A stretch of DNA of 64,000 bases from Hyphomicrobiales bacterium (GTDB lineage: Bacteria; Pseudomonadota; Alphaproteobacteria; Rhizobiales; Beijerinckiaceae), in contig UCBZ01000017.1 in assembly GCA_900470775.1 (NCBI GenBank), positions 353,181 to 417,180 on the forward strand, in the 5' to 3' direction. Below the pieces are notes generated by a model, which made no database searches, was not told the DNA's origin, and worked only from the letters and a program-made list of their open reading frames with translations. Below, piece after piece: positions 8,884-17,440 of the stretch. Every line of letters begins with the position of its first letter. Positions within the stretch are counted from its first letter, which is position 1. The position numbers were made by a program, and so were the translations under genes.

Positions 8884-9647
8884 TGCGAGCTTTCGGTTGG
8901 CCGAGCAAGATGAACTGCCGCCGCGCGGAATGGTTGCCAAAATTTCTAACAATATCGATCAGCCGAAAATTCCCAGTTTATTTATCGCGTCATAAGCGAA
9001 TGCACGCACCTGCAAAAAGGCGGTGCACCGGCGAACGGAAAATTGCATGCCACTCGCATGGCGTACCCATGGCCCGATGTTGGCGCGAGCCGCCATCCGC
9101 TTTTTATATCCCCGCCCCTTCTAACTCGCCCTATCCTGCCACCACCTCATCCCCGAGGGGCAGCCATCCGGAGGTATGCCGTTGGTGGGGATGGGGTCGG
9201 CGCCTGCGGCTGGTCTTACACGCCAGGCTCGGGAGGCTTCGGGGCACCGCCCTGGGGACACTACGGTCCCTGTGCGAGGAGCTCGCTGGACGGGACGGCG
9301 GAAGCGGTCAGGTCCGACACCGCGGTGTGGCGCACCCAATGGGGCGTTGAGGCTGCAGGACGGCAGGGCAGGCTAAGCCTCTCCCTATAAGCGCGGCCCG
9401 GAGACTTAAAATCGCCGATGAGCGGAGCGCCACGGGGCGTGCGGGCAGTGGCTCAATCTGCCCGCGCCGCGACCTGGCTCAATGGTTGCGGCCTTAATAC
9501 CTCGCGCCTCGCGGCGCTCCGCTGCCCCTCATTGCCAACGCCCGCGCCTGACGGCGCGGGCGGGGATTTGGTGTGCCCGCGTCATTCTCGGGCGAAGCGA
9601 AGCGCAGACCCGAGCATGACGGCGCCCTTCGCTCCCCGACTAAGCGA
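8884..9647. other. Long intergenic region without a convincing gene
   Basis: About 760 bases lie between the response regulator and the TRAP permease. The first 160 bases are AT-richer and probably hold the regulator promoter. Short open frames in the middle have no family resemblance. A strong stem GCCCGCGCC-TGAC-GGCGCGGGC lies near 9540-9562 without a T run, and a palindromic repeat is at 9581. I see no tRNA or recognisable small RNA. Confidence 0.55.
9581..9620. repeat. Short palindromic intergenic repeat (GTCAT...ATGAC)
   Basis: GTCATTCTCGGG pairs with CCCGAGCATGAC around an AAGCG-rich loop. It belongs to the dispersed family seen at 16493, 23969, 33759, 50854 and 52759. Confidence 0.7.
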
Positions 9648-10967
9648 TCAGTTCAAAAACTCCGGCGAGATCAGGCTGGGCAGGAACAGCGAGACCTTCG
9701 GCCACATGATGATCAAGGCGAGCACGACCAGCATCGGCATCAGCATGATCATCGTGTCCTTGATCGCCGAGCGCATGCTGATGCCGGCGACCGAGCAGGC
9801 GATCATAAGGCACAGCCCATAGGGCGGCGTCACCAGCCCGAAGGCGAGGCTGACGATGCCGATCATGGCGAAATGGACCGGGTCCATCATCACCGTCTTG
9901 GCCAGCGGAGCCAGGATCGGCCCCACGATGATGATCGCCGGAATCGCATCGAGGAAGCAGCCGACGAGCAGGAAGATGCCTGCGATAAAGAAGCCGGTTT
10001 CGTAAAAGCCCATGCCCCAGGCGGAGACGCCGGAGAGGATCGCCTGCGGCATCTTGTAATAGGCCATCAGCCAGCCGAAGGCGGACGCCGTGCCGACGCA
10101 GAACAGCGTCACGCCGGCGAGCTTGCCGGTATCCAGCAAGGCGGCATAGAGCCCTTTCAGGTTCATTTCGCGATAGACGATCAGCGACAGGAACGCCGCA
10201 TAGACCACCGCGATCGCCGCCGATTCCGTCGCGGTGAACCAGCCGAAGACCTTGCCCCCGATGATGATGCCGGGCGTCAGAAGCGCCAGGACGGAATGCT
10301 CGAACGCCTTCAGAACCTGCCGGATGGTGGAGCGCGGATAGGTCGGGTAGCCGCGTCTGACGGCATAGGCATGCACCGTCGCCATCTGCGCGATGCCGAT
10401 CAGCAGGCCGGGTATGACGCCGGCGAGGAACAGCGCGCCGATCGACGTCGTCAGGATGCCGCCCCAGACGATCATCAGGATCGAGGGCGGAATGATCACC
10501 GCCAGCACGGCCGAGACGGCAGTGATCGCCACCGAGAAGCTGTCGTCGTAGCCTTCCTTGCGCTGGGCTTCGATGAAGATCTTCGACTGGCTCGCGGCAT
10601 CCGCCGTCGAGGAGCCGGAAATGCCGGCGAAGAAGATCGACAGCACCACATTGATCTGCGCGAGGCCGCCGGGAAAATGCCCGACCAGCGCCCGCGACAG
10701 GCTCATCAGCCGGTCGGTGACGCCACCGACATTCATCAGATTGGCCGTCAGCAGGAAGAACGGCACGGCCAGCAGGATGAAGGAGTTGAACGCGTTGAAC
10801 GTCTCGCTCATCAGCGTCATCGTATCGAGCCGCGGCTCGATGATCAGGATCGGCAGGCAGGCGAGGCCGAGCGCGAAGGCGACGGGAATCCGCAGGAAAA
10901 GGCCGAGAAAGAAACAGCCGAACAGGATGGAGGCAGCCTGCCCCGACGAGAGGACGCTGCCGGTCAT
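9648..10967 (-). CDS. TRAP transporter large permease (DctM family)
   Basis: A 439-residue, very hydrophobic protein with about a dozen membrane segments, including the DctM-type motifs IFFAGISGSSTADAAS (near residue 112) and LVTPPYG (near 385). It forms the ion-coupled translocation channel of a tripartite periplasmic transporter. Its ATG overlaps the stop of the DctQ gene by four bases (ATGA), and the binding-protein gene comes first in the operon. The solute is not evident; the binding protein suggests a carboxylate. Confidence 0.93.
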   Translation of the reverse strand: MTGSVLSSGQAASILFGCFFLGLFLRIPVAFALGLACLPILIIEPRLDTMTLMSETFNAFNSFILLAVPFFLLTANLMNVGGVTDRLMSLSRALVGHFPGGLAQINVVLSIFFAGISGSSTADAASQSKIFIEAQRKEGYDDSFSVAITAVSAVLAVIIPPSILMIVWGGILTTSIGALFLAGVIPGLLIGIAQMATVHAYAVRRGYPTYPRSTIRQVLKAFEHSVLALLTPGIIIGGKVFGWFTATESAAIAVVYAAFLSLIVYREMNLKGLYAALLDTGKLAGVTLFCVGTASAFGWLMAYYKMPQAILSGVSAWGMGFYETGFFIAGIFLLVGCFLDAIPAIIIVGPILAPLAKTVMMDPVHFAMIGIVSLAFGLVTPPYGLCLMIACSVAGISMRSAIKDTMIMLMPMLVVLALIIMWPKVSLFLPSLISPEFLN

Positions 10968-11482
10968 GGATTGGGGGCCTTTCCGAGGAGGACGCGCAGA
11001 TCATCGAGGAACTGCTCGCCGAGGAAGGCGATCCAGCTCAGCCCTGCGACCGGCCAGGCGATATGGATGAGCCAAAGCGGCAGCTCGGCGAGCTCCGAGG
11101 TACGGTTCCAGGCGAATTTGGTGAACTCGATGCCGCCGATCACGAAGATGACGGCGATCGTCAGGATGCCGAGCTTCGCGACGATGCGCATCAGGGCATT
11201 GCCGCGCTCGCCGAGATCCGGCAGCAGGTCGACGTCGAAATGCGCGGAGTCGCGCACGCCGAGGATCGCGCCGATCATCACCGTCCAGATGAACAGGAAG
11301 CGGGCCAGTTCCTCCGTCCAGATATAGGAGGGGATCAGATCGGTGTAGCGCGACACGATCTGCAGCATCACCGGCACGACCAGGATGCCGACGGACAAGA
11401 CGACGACACCAGACAGCAACTGCGAATAGGCAGCCGTCATGCGCCGCCACAGGCTCAGCCTGCCAGACAGAGTGGCATTCAT
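10964..11482 (-). CDS. TRAP transporter small permease (DctQ family)
   Basis: A 172-residue inner-membrane protein with four predicted helices and DctQ-like features (RYTDLIPSYIWTEELARFLFIW). It pairs with the large permease downstream. I use the ATG at 11482; a GTG at 11497 would add five residues, and neither has a clear ribosome site. It starts about 60 bases after the binding-protein stop and overlaps the large permease start by four bases. Confidence 0.88.
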   Translation of the reverse strand: MNATLSGRLSLWRRMTAAYSQLLSGVVVLSVGILVVPVMLQIVSRYTDLIPSYIWTEELARFLFIWTVMIGAILGVRDSAHFDVDLLPDLGERGNALMRIVAKLGILTIAVIFVIGGIEFTKFAWNRTSELAELPLWLIHIAWPVAGLSWIAFLGEQFLDDLRVLLGKAPNP

Positions 11483-11542
11483 GGAGAGGTCCCGCACAGG
11501 AAGGGAAGGCCCCGGACGCGGCCGCGCCCAGGGCTGACGGGC

Positions 11543-12535
11543 TCAGACGCCGGCGATGGCGGTCTGGATGCCGCTGGCGTCGACTTCCTTCGCATAGGCC
11601 TGCATGACCGGCTCTGCGAGCTTCTGCATGGTGGCGCGGTCCTCGAACGGAATCCGCTTCAACCGGCCGGCCGCCTCGAGCCTGACGAGAATCTCGGAAT
11701 CGCCGCTGGATTCGACCTTGCGCTCGTAGTCAGCCGCTTCCTTGCCGGCCTGGATCACGGCGTCCTGCAGGTCCTTGGGCAGGGTCGCCATGGTCTTCAT
11801 CGAGAAGCAGATCGGCCTGACCGAGACGGCGTGCTGGGTCATCAGGATATTCGGTGCGACCTCGAAGAACTTCATCTGCTCGATGCCGGCCGCCTCGTTC
11901 TCGGCAGCCGAGATGACGTTGTTCTGGATGGCGTTGTAGATCTCGTTATACGCGATCACGGTCGGCGACATGCCGATGGCCGAGAAGCTGCGCGACCAGA
12001 TCGGAGCGCCCTGGACGCGCACCTTGAGACCCTTGATCTCCGCGACGCTCTTCAGAGGCTTGCTGGCAAACAGGTTGCGGACGCCGCCGCCGCCATAGCC
12101 GATCAGCCGCACGCCGGCCTTCTTCTCGATCTCGTCGGCAATCGGGGTCAGCAGGCCCTTGTTCACCACCGCTTCCATATGGGCGAAATCGCGGAAGACG
12201 AAGGGCGCGTCGATGAACGGCGCGGCCTTGGCGAAGGTCGACATATGGGCGGGCGAAACGATGCCGTAGTCGACGTTCTTCCCCTGCGCCATGTACTCGA
12301 AATACTGCTTCTCGAGCCCGAGCGAGGAATCCTTGTGCAGCGTGAAGTTGATCGGCTTGTTGTAGAGCGCTTTCACGCGCTCCTCGAATTTGAGCAGCCC
12401 TTGGGTGAAGGGGTGCGCATCGCCGAACTGCACGGCGCCGACCAGCGTCGGCACGGACTGGGCTCGACCGATGGCCGGGGCGGCGATGGTGGCTGCAACC
12501 GCACCGATGCCTTTAAGCAAATCTCTGCGTTCCAT
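11543..12535 (-). CDS. TRAP transporter substrate-binding protein (DctP family)
   Basis: A 330-residue periplasmic solute receptor. The N-terminus MERRDLLKGIGAVAATIAAP resembles a twin-arginine signal, with cleavage likely after GRA at residue 24. The mature part has the DctP pattern (VRVQGAPIWSRSFSAIGMSP and VIAYNEIYNAIQNNVISAAENE); the Arg in the first segment is the usual carboxylate ligand. AGAGGAA precedes the ATG. It is the first gene of the operon DctP-DctQ-DctM. Confidence 0.92.
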   Translation of the reverse strand: MERRDLLKGIGAVAATIAAPAIGRAQSVPTLVGAVQFGDAHPFTQGLLKFEERVKALYNKPINFTLHKDSSLGLEKQYFEYMAQGKNVDYGIVSPAHMSTFAKAAPFIDAPFVFRDFAHMEAVVNKGLLTPIADEIEKKAGVRLIGYGGGGVRNLFASKPLKSVAEIKGLKVRVQGAPIWSRSFSAIGMSPTVIAYNEIYNAIQNNVISAAENEAAGIEQMKFFEVAPNILMTQHAVSVRPICFSMKTMATLPKDLQDAVIQAGKEAADYERKVESSGDSEILVRLEAAGRLKRIPFEDRATMQKLAEPVMQAYAKEVDASGIQTAIAGV

Positions 12536-12881
12536 GGCACATTCCTCTCCCTAGACGCCCCTCTGATGGGAGCTCCCGATAGAATGTCAGACCGAGTCTG
12601 CTTTGGCCATCTTTGTTGAACTCGGAATTGCCGAGAAGACGTAACTTCGCGTCCGGACTTACTTGGCGTGGGCGTCGTTCGCGGGCGGAGCGAAGCGCAG
12701 CGCCCGAGACTCTCGGGCGGAAGGAGACTGCGGCAGGGAGGCCGGTTTCGGGCACGGGATATGGGCAGCCTTGAAAGCAAGCGGCGCTCAAAGCCACAAC
12801 TCCCGGCCGGAATCAAGCAAATCCACCGGCTTCAGCTAGGGAAGCCTGCAAGGCTGCGCCGAATCGGCTATCCCGAAAGCC
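12536..12881. other. Intergenic region between TRAP operon and Nudix gene
   Basis: About 346 bases upstream of two divergent genes, expected to hold both promoters. It contains a degenerate palindrome at 12674-12710 (CGGGCG and CGCCCG arms around GAGCGAAGCGCAG) similar in flavour to the dispersed repeats. No gene is visible. Confidence 0.5.
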
Positions 12882-13448
12882 ATGATCGCAACCTTCCCCG
12901 CCCGCCTGATCGAGGCCATCACCCGCTACCGCGCGCAGATCGCCTCCCCGCGCGAGCATCTTTCGCTGCTGCGCTGGCAGATCGCGGAAGGTCATGCGCT
13001 CGACCGGCGCGACACCTTCCCCGGCCATGTCACGACCAGCGCCTTCGTGCTCTCGCCCGACCACGCCCGCATCCTGCTGATCGACCATGTCGTGATCGGC
13101 CGCTGGCTCCAGCCGGGCGGCCATTGGGAGGACGCGGCGACCTTACATGAATCCGCCGCGCGCGAGGCGGTCGAGGAGACCGGCGTACAAGGTCTGCGCC
13201 TGCATCCCTGGCACAGGGGCGGCGATCTGCCCTTCGCCATCGACAGCCATGACGTGCCGGGCAAGCCGGCGCGGGGCGAGCCCGACCATATCCATCACGA
13301 CCTGCAATATCTGTTCATCGCCGATCCAGCCTCAGCCCTCGTCGCCCAGATCGAGGAGGTCCACGCTGCCGCCTGGAAGCCGGTCGACGAACTCGCCGCA
13401 ATCGCTCCGACGGCCTTCGCGAGGCTGCGCGGCATCAGCCCACCCTGA
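12882..13448 (+). CDS. Nudix hydrolase
   Basis: A 188-residue protein with a Nudix box at about residues 74-96: GGHWEDAATL followed by REAVEETGV. The catalytic REVxEE-type core is intact, but the first Glu of the GX5E element is replaced by Ala (EDAAT instead of the usual EPGET pattern). The enzyme would cleave a nucleoside diphosphate linked to another moiety; the substrate is unknown. The gene stands alone between the TRAP operon and an outer-membrane protein gene. Confidence 0.88.
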   Translation: MIATFPARLIEAITRYRAQIASPREHLSLLRWQIAEGHALDRRDTFPGHVTTSAFVLSPDHARILLIDHVVIGRWLQPGGHWEDAATLHESAAREAVEETGVQGLRLHPWHRGGDLPFAIDSHDVPGKPARGEPDHIHHDLQYLFIADPASALVAQIEEVHAAAWKPVDELAAIAPTAFARLRGISPP

Positions 13449-13471
13449 CGATCCCGCTTGCGGCGCCGGAG

Positions 13472-13491
13472 ATGTTGCACTGCCGCAACAT
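13472..13491. promoter_or_regulatory. Inverted repeat ATGTTGC-N6-GCAACAT
   Basis: A perfect 7-bp inverted repeat lies about 140 bases before the outer-membrane protein start, beyond the Nudix stop. It may be an operator or a weak terminator for the Nudix gene; there is no T run directly after it. Confidence 0.4.
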
Positions 13492-13581
13492 GTAACTTTA
13501 TTACATTCAATCGACCGCGCGGCTCTCGCGAACGGCCTCGCTCTGAGGCATCTTCACTCCATCAAAGCGCGACGACGCTAT

Positions 13582-13596
13582 TGCAAATGATTTGCA
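13582..13596. promoter_or_regulatory. Perfect 15-bp palindrome, Fur-superfamily-like box
   Basis: TGCAAAT-G-ATTTGCA is a perfect 7-1-7 palindrome 37 bases before the ATG at 13634. Its geometry matches the 7-1-7 model of Fur-type boxes, and the half-site resembles those reported for Fur/Mur regulators of alphaproteobacteria. Metal control of the downstream outer-membrane protein is inferred. Confidence 0.6.
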
Positions 13597-13633
13597 TAAG
13601 CATAAGAATGCCTGCCTCAACTGGAGCCCGACC

Positions 13634-14536
13634 ATGCCGCTGAAGCCGTTCGCCCTTGCTCTCGCCGCCTCGGCATCACTGGCCACCCTGTCGTTCGCCG
13701 CCGACCTGCCCTCGCGCAAGGGGGCGCCAGCCGCGCCGCCGGCCGTCTCCGCCTGCACCGAGAGCGAGGGTATCCCGACCGACGCCTTCGGCTTCACCAC
13801 CGGCTCGGACGTCGCCGATCCCGGCTCTTTCGGCCCGAGCCTGACCTATGGCGGCGCCTATGGCACGCGCCTGGGCTCTTCCAACAGCCATGGCCTGATG
13901 CTGCAGGGTTCCTATGGCCTCGCGCCCTGCCTCGAGGTCGGGCCCTATCTGCTCGGTGGCATGAGCAACGCCTCCTTCGGCGGCGTCAGCGCCGATGAGC
14001 GCAGCTTCGGCGCCGGCATCGAGACCAAATACAAGATTCTCGGCCGCGACATGCACGGCATCGGCCTGACCGCCGTGATCGATCCGAGCTTCAACCGCGC
14101 CGATCCCGACGGCGCCGGGCGCTTCACCACCTACAACACGGGCCTGCGCCTCTTCATCGACAAGACGCTGATCCCCGGCAAGCTCTACTCCGCGCTCAAC
14201 CTCTCGCATGACCTGACCTGGACGGGTCCGGACCCCTATGGCCGCTCCTCGACCTTCACCATCGGCGGTTCGCTCGCCTGGCAGGTGCTGGAGGGCGTCT
14301 ATCTCAGCGGCGAGGTTCGCCACCAGCGCGCCCACAACACGCTCGGCTTCAGCAAGGAAGCCGGCTACGCGACCTTCGCCGGCCCCGGCGTGTTCTGGCA
14401 GGCGAGCAAGCAGTTCGCGATCTCGGCCGCCTACAACATCCAGGTCGCGGGCAAGGCGAAGGGCCAACCCGGCGATCTCGACCTGACCAATTTCAGCCAG
14501 CATCTCGTCAAGGTGAAAGCGGCCTACAGCTTCTGA
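13634..14536 (+). CDS. Outer-membrane beta-barrel protein, unknown cargo
   Basis: A 300-residue exported protein. The signal peptide spans residues 1-22 or so (MPLKPFALALAASASLATLSFAA), followed by DLPSRKGAP, a start common in outer-membrane proteins of this order. The rest alternates short amphipathic strands with Gly/Tyr-rich turns and ends in Phe (VKVKAAYSF), typical of an outer-membrane barrel. GGAG stands 7 bases before the ATG at 13634. A TTG 42 bases upstream is in frame but falls inside the 15-bp palindrome, so it is rejected as the start. Specific function not recognised. Confidence 0.8.
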   Translation: MPLKPFALALAASASLATLSFAADLPSRKGAPAAPPAVSACTESEGIPTDAFGFTTGSDVADPGSFGPSLTYGGAYGTRLGSSNSHGLMLQGSYGLAPCLEVGPYLLGGMSNASFGGVSADERSFGAGIETKYKILGRDMHGIGLTAVIDPSFNRADPDGAGRFTTYNTGLRLFIDKTLIPGKLYSALNLSHDLTWTGPDPYGRSSTFTIGGSLAWQVLEGVYLSGEVRHQRAHNTLGFSKEAGYATFAGPGVFWQASKQFAISAAYNIQVAGKAKGQPGDLDLTNFSQHLVKVKAAYSF

Positions 14537-14655
14537 AGATGGTGAGAGGGTTTTTTGCCAACGATTGAACGAAAGCCCTCTTTACGATCTTGATAGGTCC
14601 AAATTGAAGTAACGAGACCTGCCTGTTAGAAGCCTGTCCTTCGACCGAGGGCAGC

Positions 14656-14913
14656 ATGCAGCATTTCAAGACCTGGCTCGACCAAACGCGCATCGCGCTG
14701 GTCTCGCACATTGCCGGCGGTGATCCCCGCAAGACGGTGATGGTCTACGCGTTCGCCACATTGGTGGTCGGCATCGTCGTCGGCGCCGCGCTCGCCCGGC
14801 CGTTGGGCGCCTTCTTACTGCTCCCGGCCGGCATTCTGGTGGGCTATGCCGCCCGCTCCTTCGTATCATACCGCCGCCGGAAAGCCTTTCTGGACGCGAG
14901 GCGGCAGAGCTGA
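14656..14913 (+). CDS. Small membrane protein, unknown
   Basis: An 85-residue protein with one or two hydrophobic segments (residues 27-65) and a basic C-terminus (SYRRRKAFLDARR). GAGGG stands 4 bases before the ATG and codon use fits the surroundings. It lies between the outer-membrane protein and frmR on the same strand. I do not recognise a family. Confidence 0.6.
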   Translation: MQHFKTWLDQTRIALVSHIAGGDPRKTVMVYAFATLVVGIVVGAALARPLGAFLLLPAGILVGYAARSFVSYRRRKAFLDARRQS

Positions 14914-15005
14914 GCCTTTTGCCGAGATCGCAATGCGTCGGGCAGCGACCACTTGCGCGAGGCTCCGTTGACGGCGCGGACCCGACGCCCTAAACCTGCG
15001 GCAGG

Positions 15006-15022
15006 ATACTCCCTCCCAGTAT
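15006..15022. promoter_or_regulatory. Probable FrmR operator
   Basis: ATACT-CCCTCCC-AGTAT directly precedes the frmR start. The C-rich centre flanked by AT-rich inverted arms resembles known FrmR/CsoR-family operators. A possible promoter, TTGACG at 14968 and TAAACC at 14991 with a 17-base spacer, would place the operator over the start of transcription, fitting autorepression. Confidence 0.6.
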
Positions 15023-15031
15023 AGGGACGCC

Positions 15032-15316
15032 ATGCCCCATACCCCATCGGAGAAGCGGCGCGCCATCGCTCGGCTGCGCCGGATCAAGGGCCAGGCCCAG
15101 GCTCTGGAGCTTGCGGTGGAGGCCGGCGCCGAATGCGGCGCGCTGCTCCAGCAGATCGCGGCCCTGCGTGGCGCGGCAACCGGCCTGATGGCGGAGGTGC
15201 TGGAAAGCCATCTGCGAGAGACGCTGCACGCTCCGACCGATCGATCCGCCGCGATCGCGGATGGCGACGCCGAAATCGCCCAGATCATGCGTATCATCCG
15301 CCCCTATTTGAAATAA
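15032..15316 (+). CDS. frmR: Formaldehyde-sensing repressor FrmR
   Basis: A 94-residue all-helical DNA-binding protein of the CsoR/RcnR family. The N-terminus MPHTPSEKRRAI and the single Cys35 in GAECGALLQQIAALRG are the FrmR hallmarks: formaldehyde links the N-terminal Pro2 to Cys35 and releases DNA. It lies 24 bases before frmA, and a C-rich inverted repeat just upstream is the likely operator. The frmR-frmA-frmB order supports the assignment over a metal-sensing relative. Confidence 0.92.
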   Translation: MPHTPSEKRRAIARLRRIKGQAQALELAVEAGAECGALLQQIAALRGAATGLMAEVLESHLRETLHAPTDRSAAIADGDAEIAQIMRIIRPYLK

Positions 15317-15340
15317 CGCCGCGAGAAGAAGGAAAACCCG

Positions 15341-16453
15341 ATGAAGACACGCGCCGCCGTCGCCTGGGAAGCCGGCAAGCCCCTCACCATCGAGACCGTC
15401 GAGATCGTCGGGCCGAAGGCCGGCGAGGTCCTGGTCGAGGTCATGGCCACCGGTATCTGCCACACCGACGCCTACACGCTGTCAGGGCTCGATTCGGAAG
15501 GCAAGTTCCCGGCGATCCTCGGCCATGAGGGTGCCGGTATCGTGCGCGAGGTCGGCGCCGGCGTCACCACGCTGAAAGCCGGCGACCACGTCATTCCGCT
15601 CTACACACCGGAATGCCGCCAGTGCAAAAGCTGCCTGTCGCGCCGCACCAACCTCTGCACCTCGATCCGCGCCACCCAGGGCCAGGGCGTAATGCCCGAC
15701 GGCACCTCGCGCTTCTCCTGCGATGGCGGGGAGGTTTTCCACTATATGGGCTGCTCGACCTTCGCGAACTTCACCATTCTGCCCGAAATCGCGCTGGCGA
15801 AGGTTCGCGAGGATGCCCCCTTCGACAAGATCTGCTATATCGGCTGCGGCGTGACGACCGGCATCGGCGCGGTGATCTACACGGCCAAGGTCTGGCCCGG
15901 CGCCAATGTCGTCGTCTTCGGGCTCGGCGGCATCGGCCTCAATGTGCTGCAGGCGGCGCGCATGGTCGGCGCCGACAAGATCATCGGCGTCGACATCAAT
16001 CCGGCGCGCCAAGATATGGCCCGCAAGTTCGGCATGACCGACTTCATCAATCCGAGGGAAATCGGCAACGACAAGGTCGTGCAGGCGATCGTCGATCTCA
16101 CCGGCGGCGGAGCCGACTTCTCCTTCGACGCCACCGGCAACACCGACGTGATGCGTCAGGCGCTCGAATGCTGCCATCGCGGCTGGGGCGAATCCATCGT
16201 CATCGGCGTCGCCGAGGCCGGCAAGGAGATCGCCACCCGACCGTTCCAGCTCGTCACCGGCCGCGTCTGGAAGGGCACGGCGTTCGGCGGCGCGCGCGGC
16301 CGCACCGATGTGCCCAAGATCGTCGACTGGTACATGGAGGGCAAGATCAACATCGACGACCTGATCACCCACAAGCTCTCGCTCGACGAGATCAACCACG
16401 GCTTCGACCTGATGCACGAAGGCAAGTCGATCAGGAGCGTGGTGGTCTACTGA
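15341..16453 (+). CDS. frmA: S-(hydroxymethyl)glutathione dehydrogenase (class III ADH)
   Basis: Oxidises the formaldehyde-glutathione adduct to S-formylglutathione with NAD. The 370 residues show the zinc-alcohol-dehydrogenase layout: catalytic zinc ligands Cys40 and His62 (GHEGAG), structural zinc cysteines 92, 95, 98 and 106, and the Rossmann motif GLGGIGLNV near residue 194. GVTTGIGAV near 170 follows the third catalytic-zinc Cys. AGAAGGAAAA lies just before the ATG. It is the middle gene of frmR-frmA-frmB. Confidence 0.96.
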   Translation: MKTRAAVAWEAGKPLTIETVEIVGPKAGEVLVEVMATGICHTDAYTLSGLDSEGKFPAILGHEGAGIVREVGAGVTTLKAGDHVIPLYTPECRQCKSCLSRRTNLCTSIRATQGQGVMPDGTSRFSCDGGEVFHYMGCSTFANFTILPEIALAKVREDAPFDKICYIGCGVTTGIGAVIYTAKVWPGANVVVFGLGGIGLNVLQAARMVGADKIIGVDINPARQDMARKFGMTDFINPREIGNDKVVQAIVDLTGGGADFSFDATGNTDVMRQALECCHRGWGESIVIGVAEAGKEIATRPFQLVTGRVWKGTAFGGARGRTDVPKIVDWYMEGKINIDDLITHKLSLDEINHGFDLMHEGKSIRSVVVY

Positions 16454-16492
16454 GGCGCCGCTTTCCGGCCTTATCGGCAGGGCAAGACAGCC

Positions 16493-16534
16493 TGTCATTC
16501 CGGGTTCTTCGCTTCGCGAAGCCCCGGAATGACA
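16493..16534. repeat. Palindromic intergenic repeat between frmA and frmB
   Basis: TGTCATTCCGGG pairs with CCCCGGAATGACA around a TTCGCTTCGCGAAG inner palindrome. It belongs to the dispersed GTCAT...ATGAC family. It may reduce or protect the frmAB message; that is inference. Confidence 0.75.
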
Positions 16535-16562
16535 GAGGTCGCGCAAGCACAAGGGACACCCC

Positions 16563-17396
16563 ATGGAACTCCTCTCCAGCTCAAAAGCCTTCGGCGGCTC
16601 GCAGCGCGTCTATCGCCATGACAGCGTGGCGTGCGCCTGCCCGATGACCTTCGCGATCTTCCTGCCGCACCAGATCGAGGACGGCCCGGTTCCGCTGCTC
16701 TGGTATCTCTCGGGGCTGACCTGCTCGCACCAGAACGTCATGGACAAGGGCGAGTACCGCGCGGCCGCCGCCGCCAACGGCATCGCCATCATCTGCCCGG
16801 ATACGAGTCCTCGCGGCGAAGGCGTTCCCGACGAGCCGGATAACTGGCAGTTCGGCTCGGGCGCAGGCTTCTATCTCGACGCCACGCAGGAGCCCTATGC
16901 CAGGAACTACCGGATGGAGAGCTATATCCGCGACGAATTGCCGGACCTTATCGCGCGGCACTTCCCGGTCGATATGGGCCGCCAGGGTATCTTCGGCCAT
17001 TCCATGGGCGGCCATGGCGCGATCACGCTCGCGCTCAAGAACCCGCAGCGCTACACATCCGTCTCCGCCTTCGCGCCGATCACCCAGCCCTCGACGGCGG
17101 GCTGGTCGCGGCCGGCCTTCGAGAAATATCTTGGGCCGGACGAACGCAGCTGGCGTCCTTACGACGCGACGTTGCTGATCGCCGACGGCCATCGCGTCAG
17201 GGATTTGCTCGTCGACCAGGGCACCGCCGACGGCTTTCTCGATGAGGGCCTGCGGCCGCAGCTTCTGGATGTCGCCTGCGCCACTGCCGGCATTCCGCTC
17301 GAACTGCAGATGCGCGAGGGTTACGACCACTCCTACAACTTCATCTCGACCTTCATGGCCCAGCACATCGCCTGGCATGCCGAGCGGCTTCGCTAG
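16563..17396 (+). CDS. frmB: S-formylglutathione hydrolase
   Basis: Hydrolyses S-formylglutathione to formate and glutathione, completing formaldehyde detoxification. The 277-residue esterase-D-type alpha/beta hydrolase has the nucleophile elbow GHSMGGHGA at about residues 146-154, an oxyanion-side segment WYLSGLTCSHQN (residues 44-55), and the catalytic His in GYDHSYNF near residue 259. It follows frmA by 109 bases, with a palindromic repeat in between. Confidence 0.95.
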   Translation: MELLSSSKAFGGSQRVYRHDSVACACPMTFAIFLPHQIEDGPVPLLWYLSGLTCSHQNVMDKGEYRAAAAANGIAIICPDTSPRGEGVPDEPDNWQFGSGAGFYLDATQEPYARNYRMESYIRDELPDLIARHFPVDMGRQGIFGHSMGGHGAITLALKNPQRYTSVSAFAPITQPSTAGWSRPAFEKYLGPDERSWRPYDATLLIADGHRVRDLLVDQGTADGFLDEGLRPQLLDVACATAGIPLELQMREGYDHSYNFISTFMAQHIAWHAERLR

Positions 17397-17440
17397 GGGC
17401 CCGGTGCGCCTGGAAGAATTGCCGTCTGGGAGTTTCGGTT

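Noticed and set aside
9305..9325. GGTCAGGTCCG, recalling the SRP RNA tetraloop region
   Set aside because: The following bases (ACACCGCGG) do not match the GGAAGGAAGCAGCC-type loop of SRP RNA, and the long hairpin is missing.
9573..11327. A 584-codon plus-strand open frame over the TRAP permease genes
   Set aside because: It is the antisense of DctM/DctQ; its product is rich in Arg/Gln/Asp/His with no domain, while the minus strand encodes clear membrane permeases.
13592..13633. TTG start giving a 14-residue longer outer-membrane protein
   Set aside because: The TTG lies within the 15-bp palindrome, and the ATG at 13634 has a ribosome site and begins a normal signal peptide.
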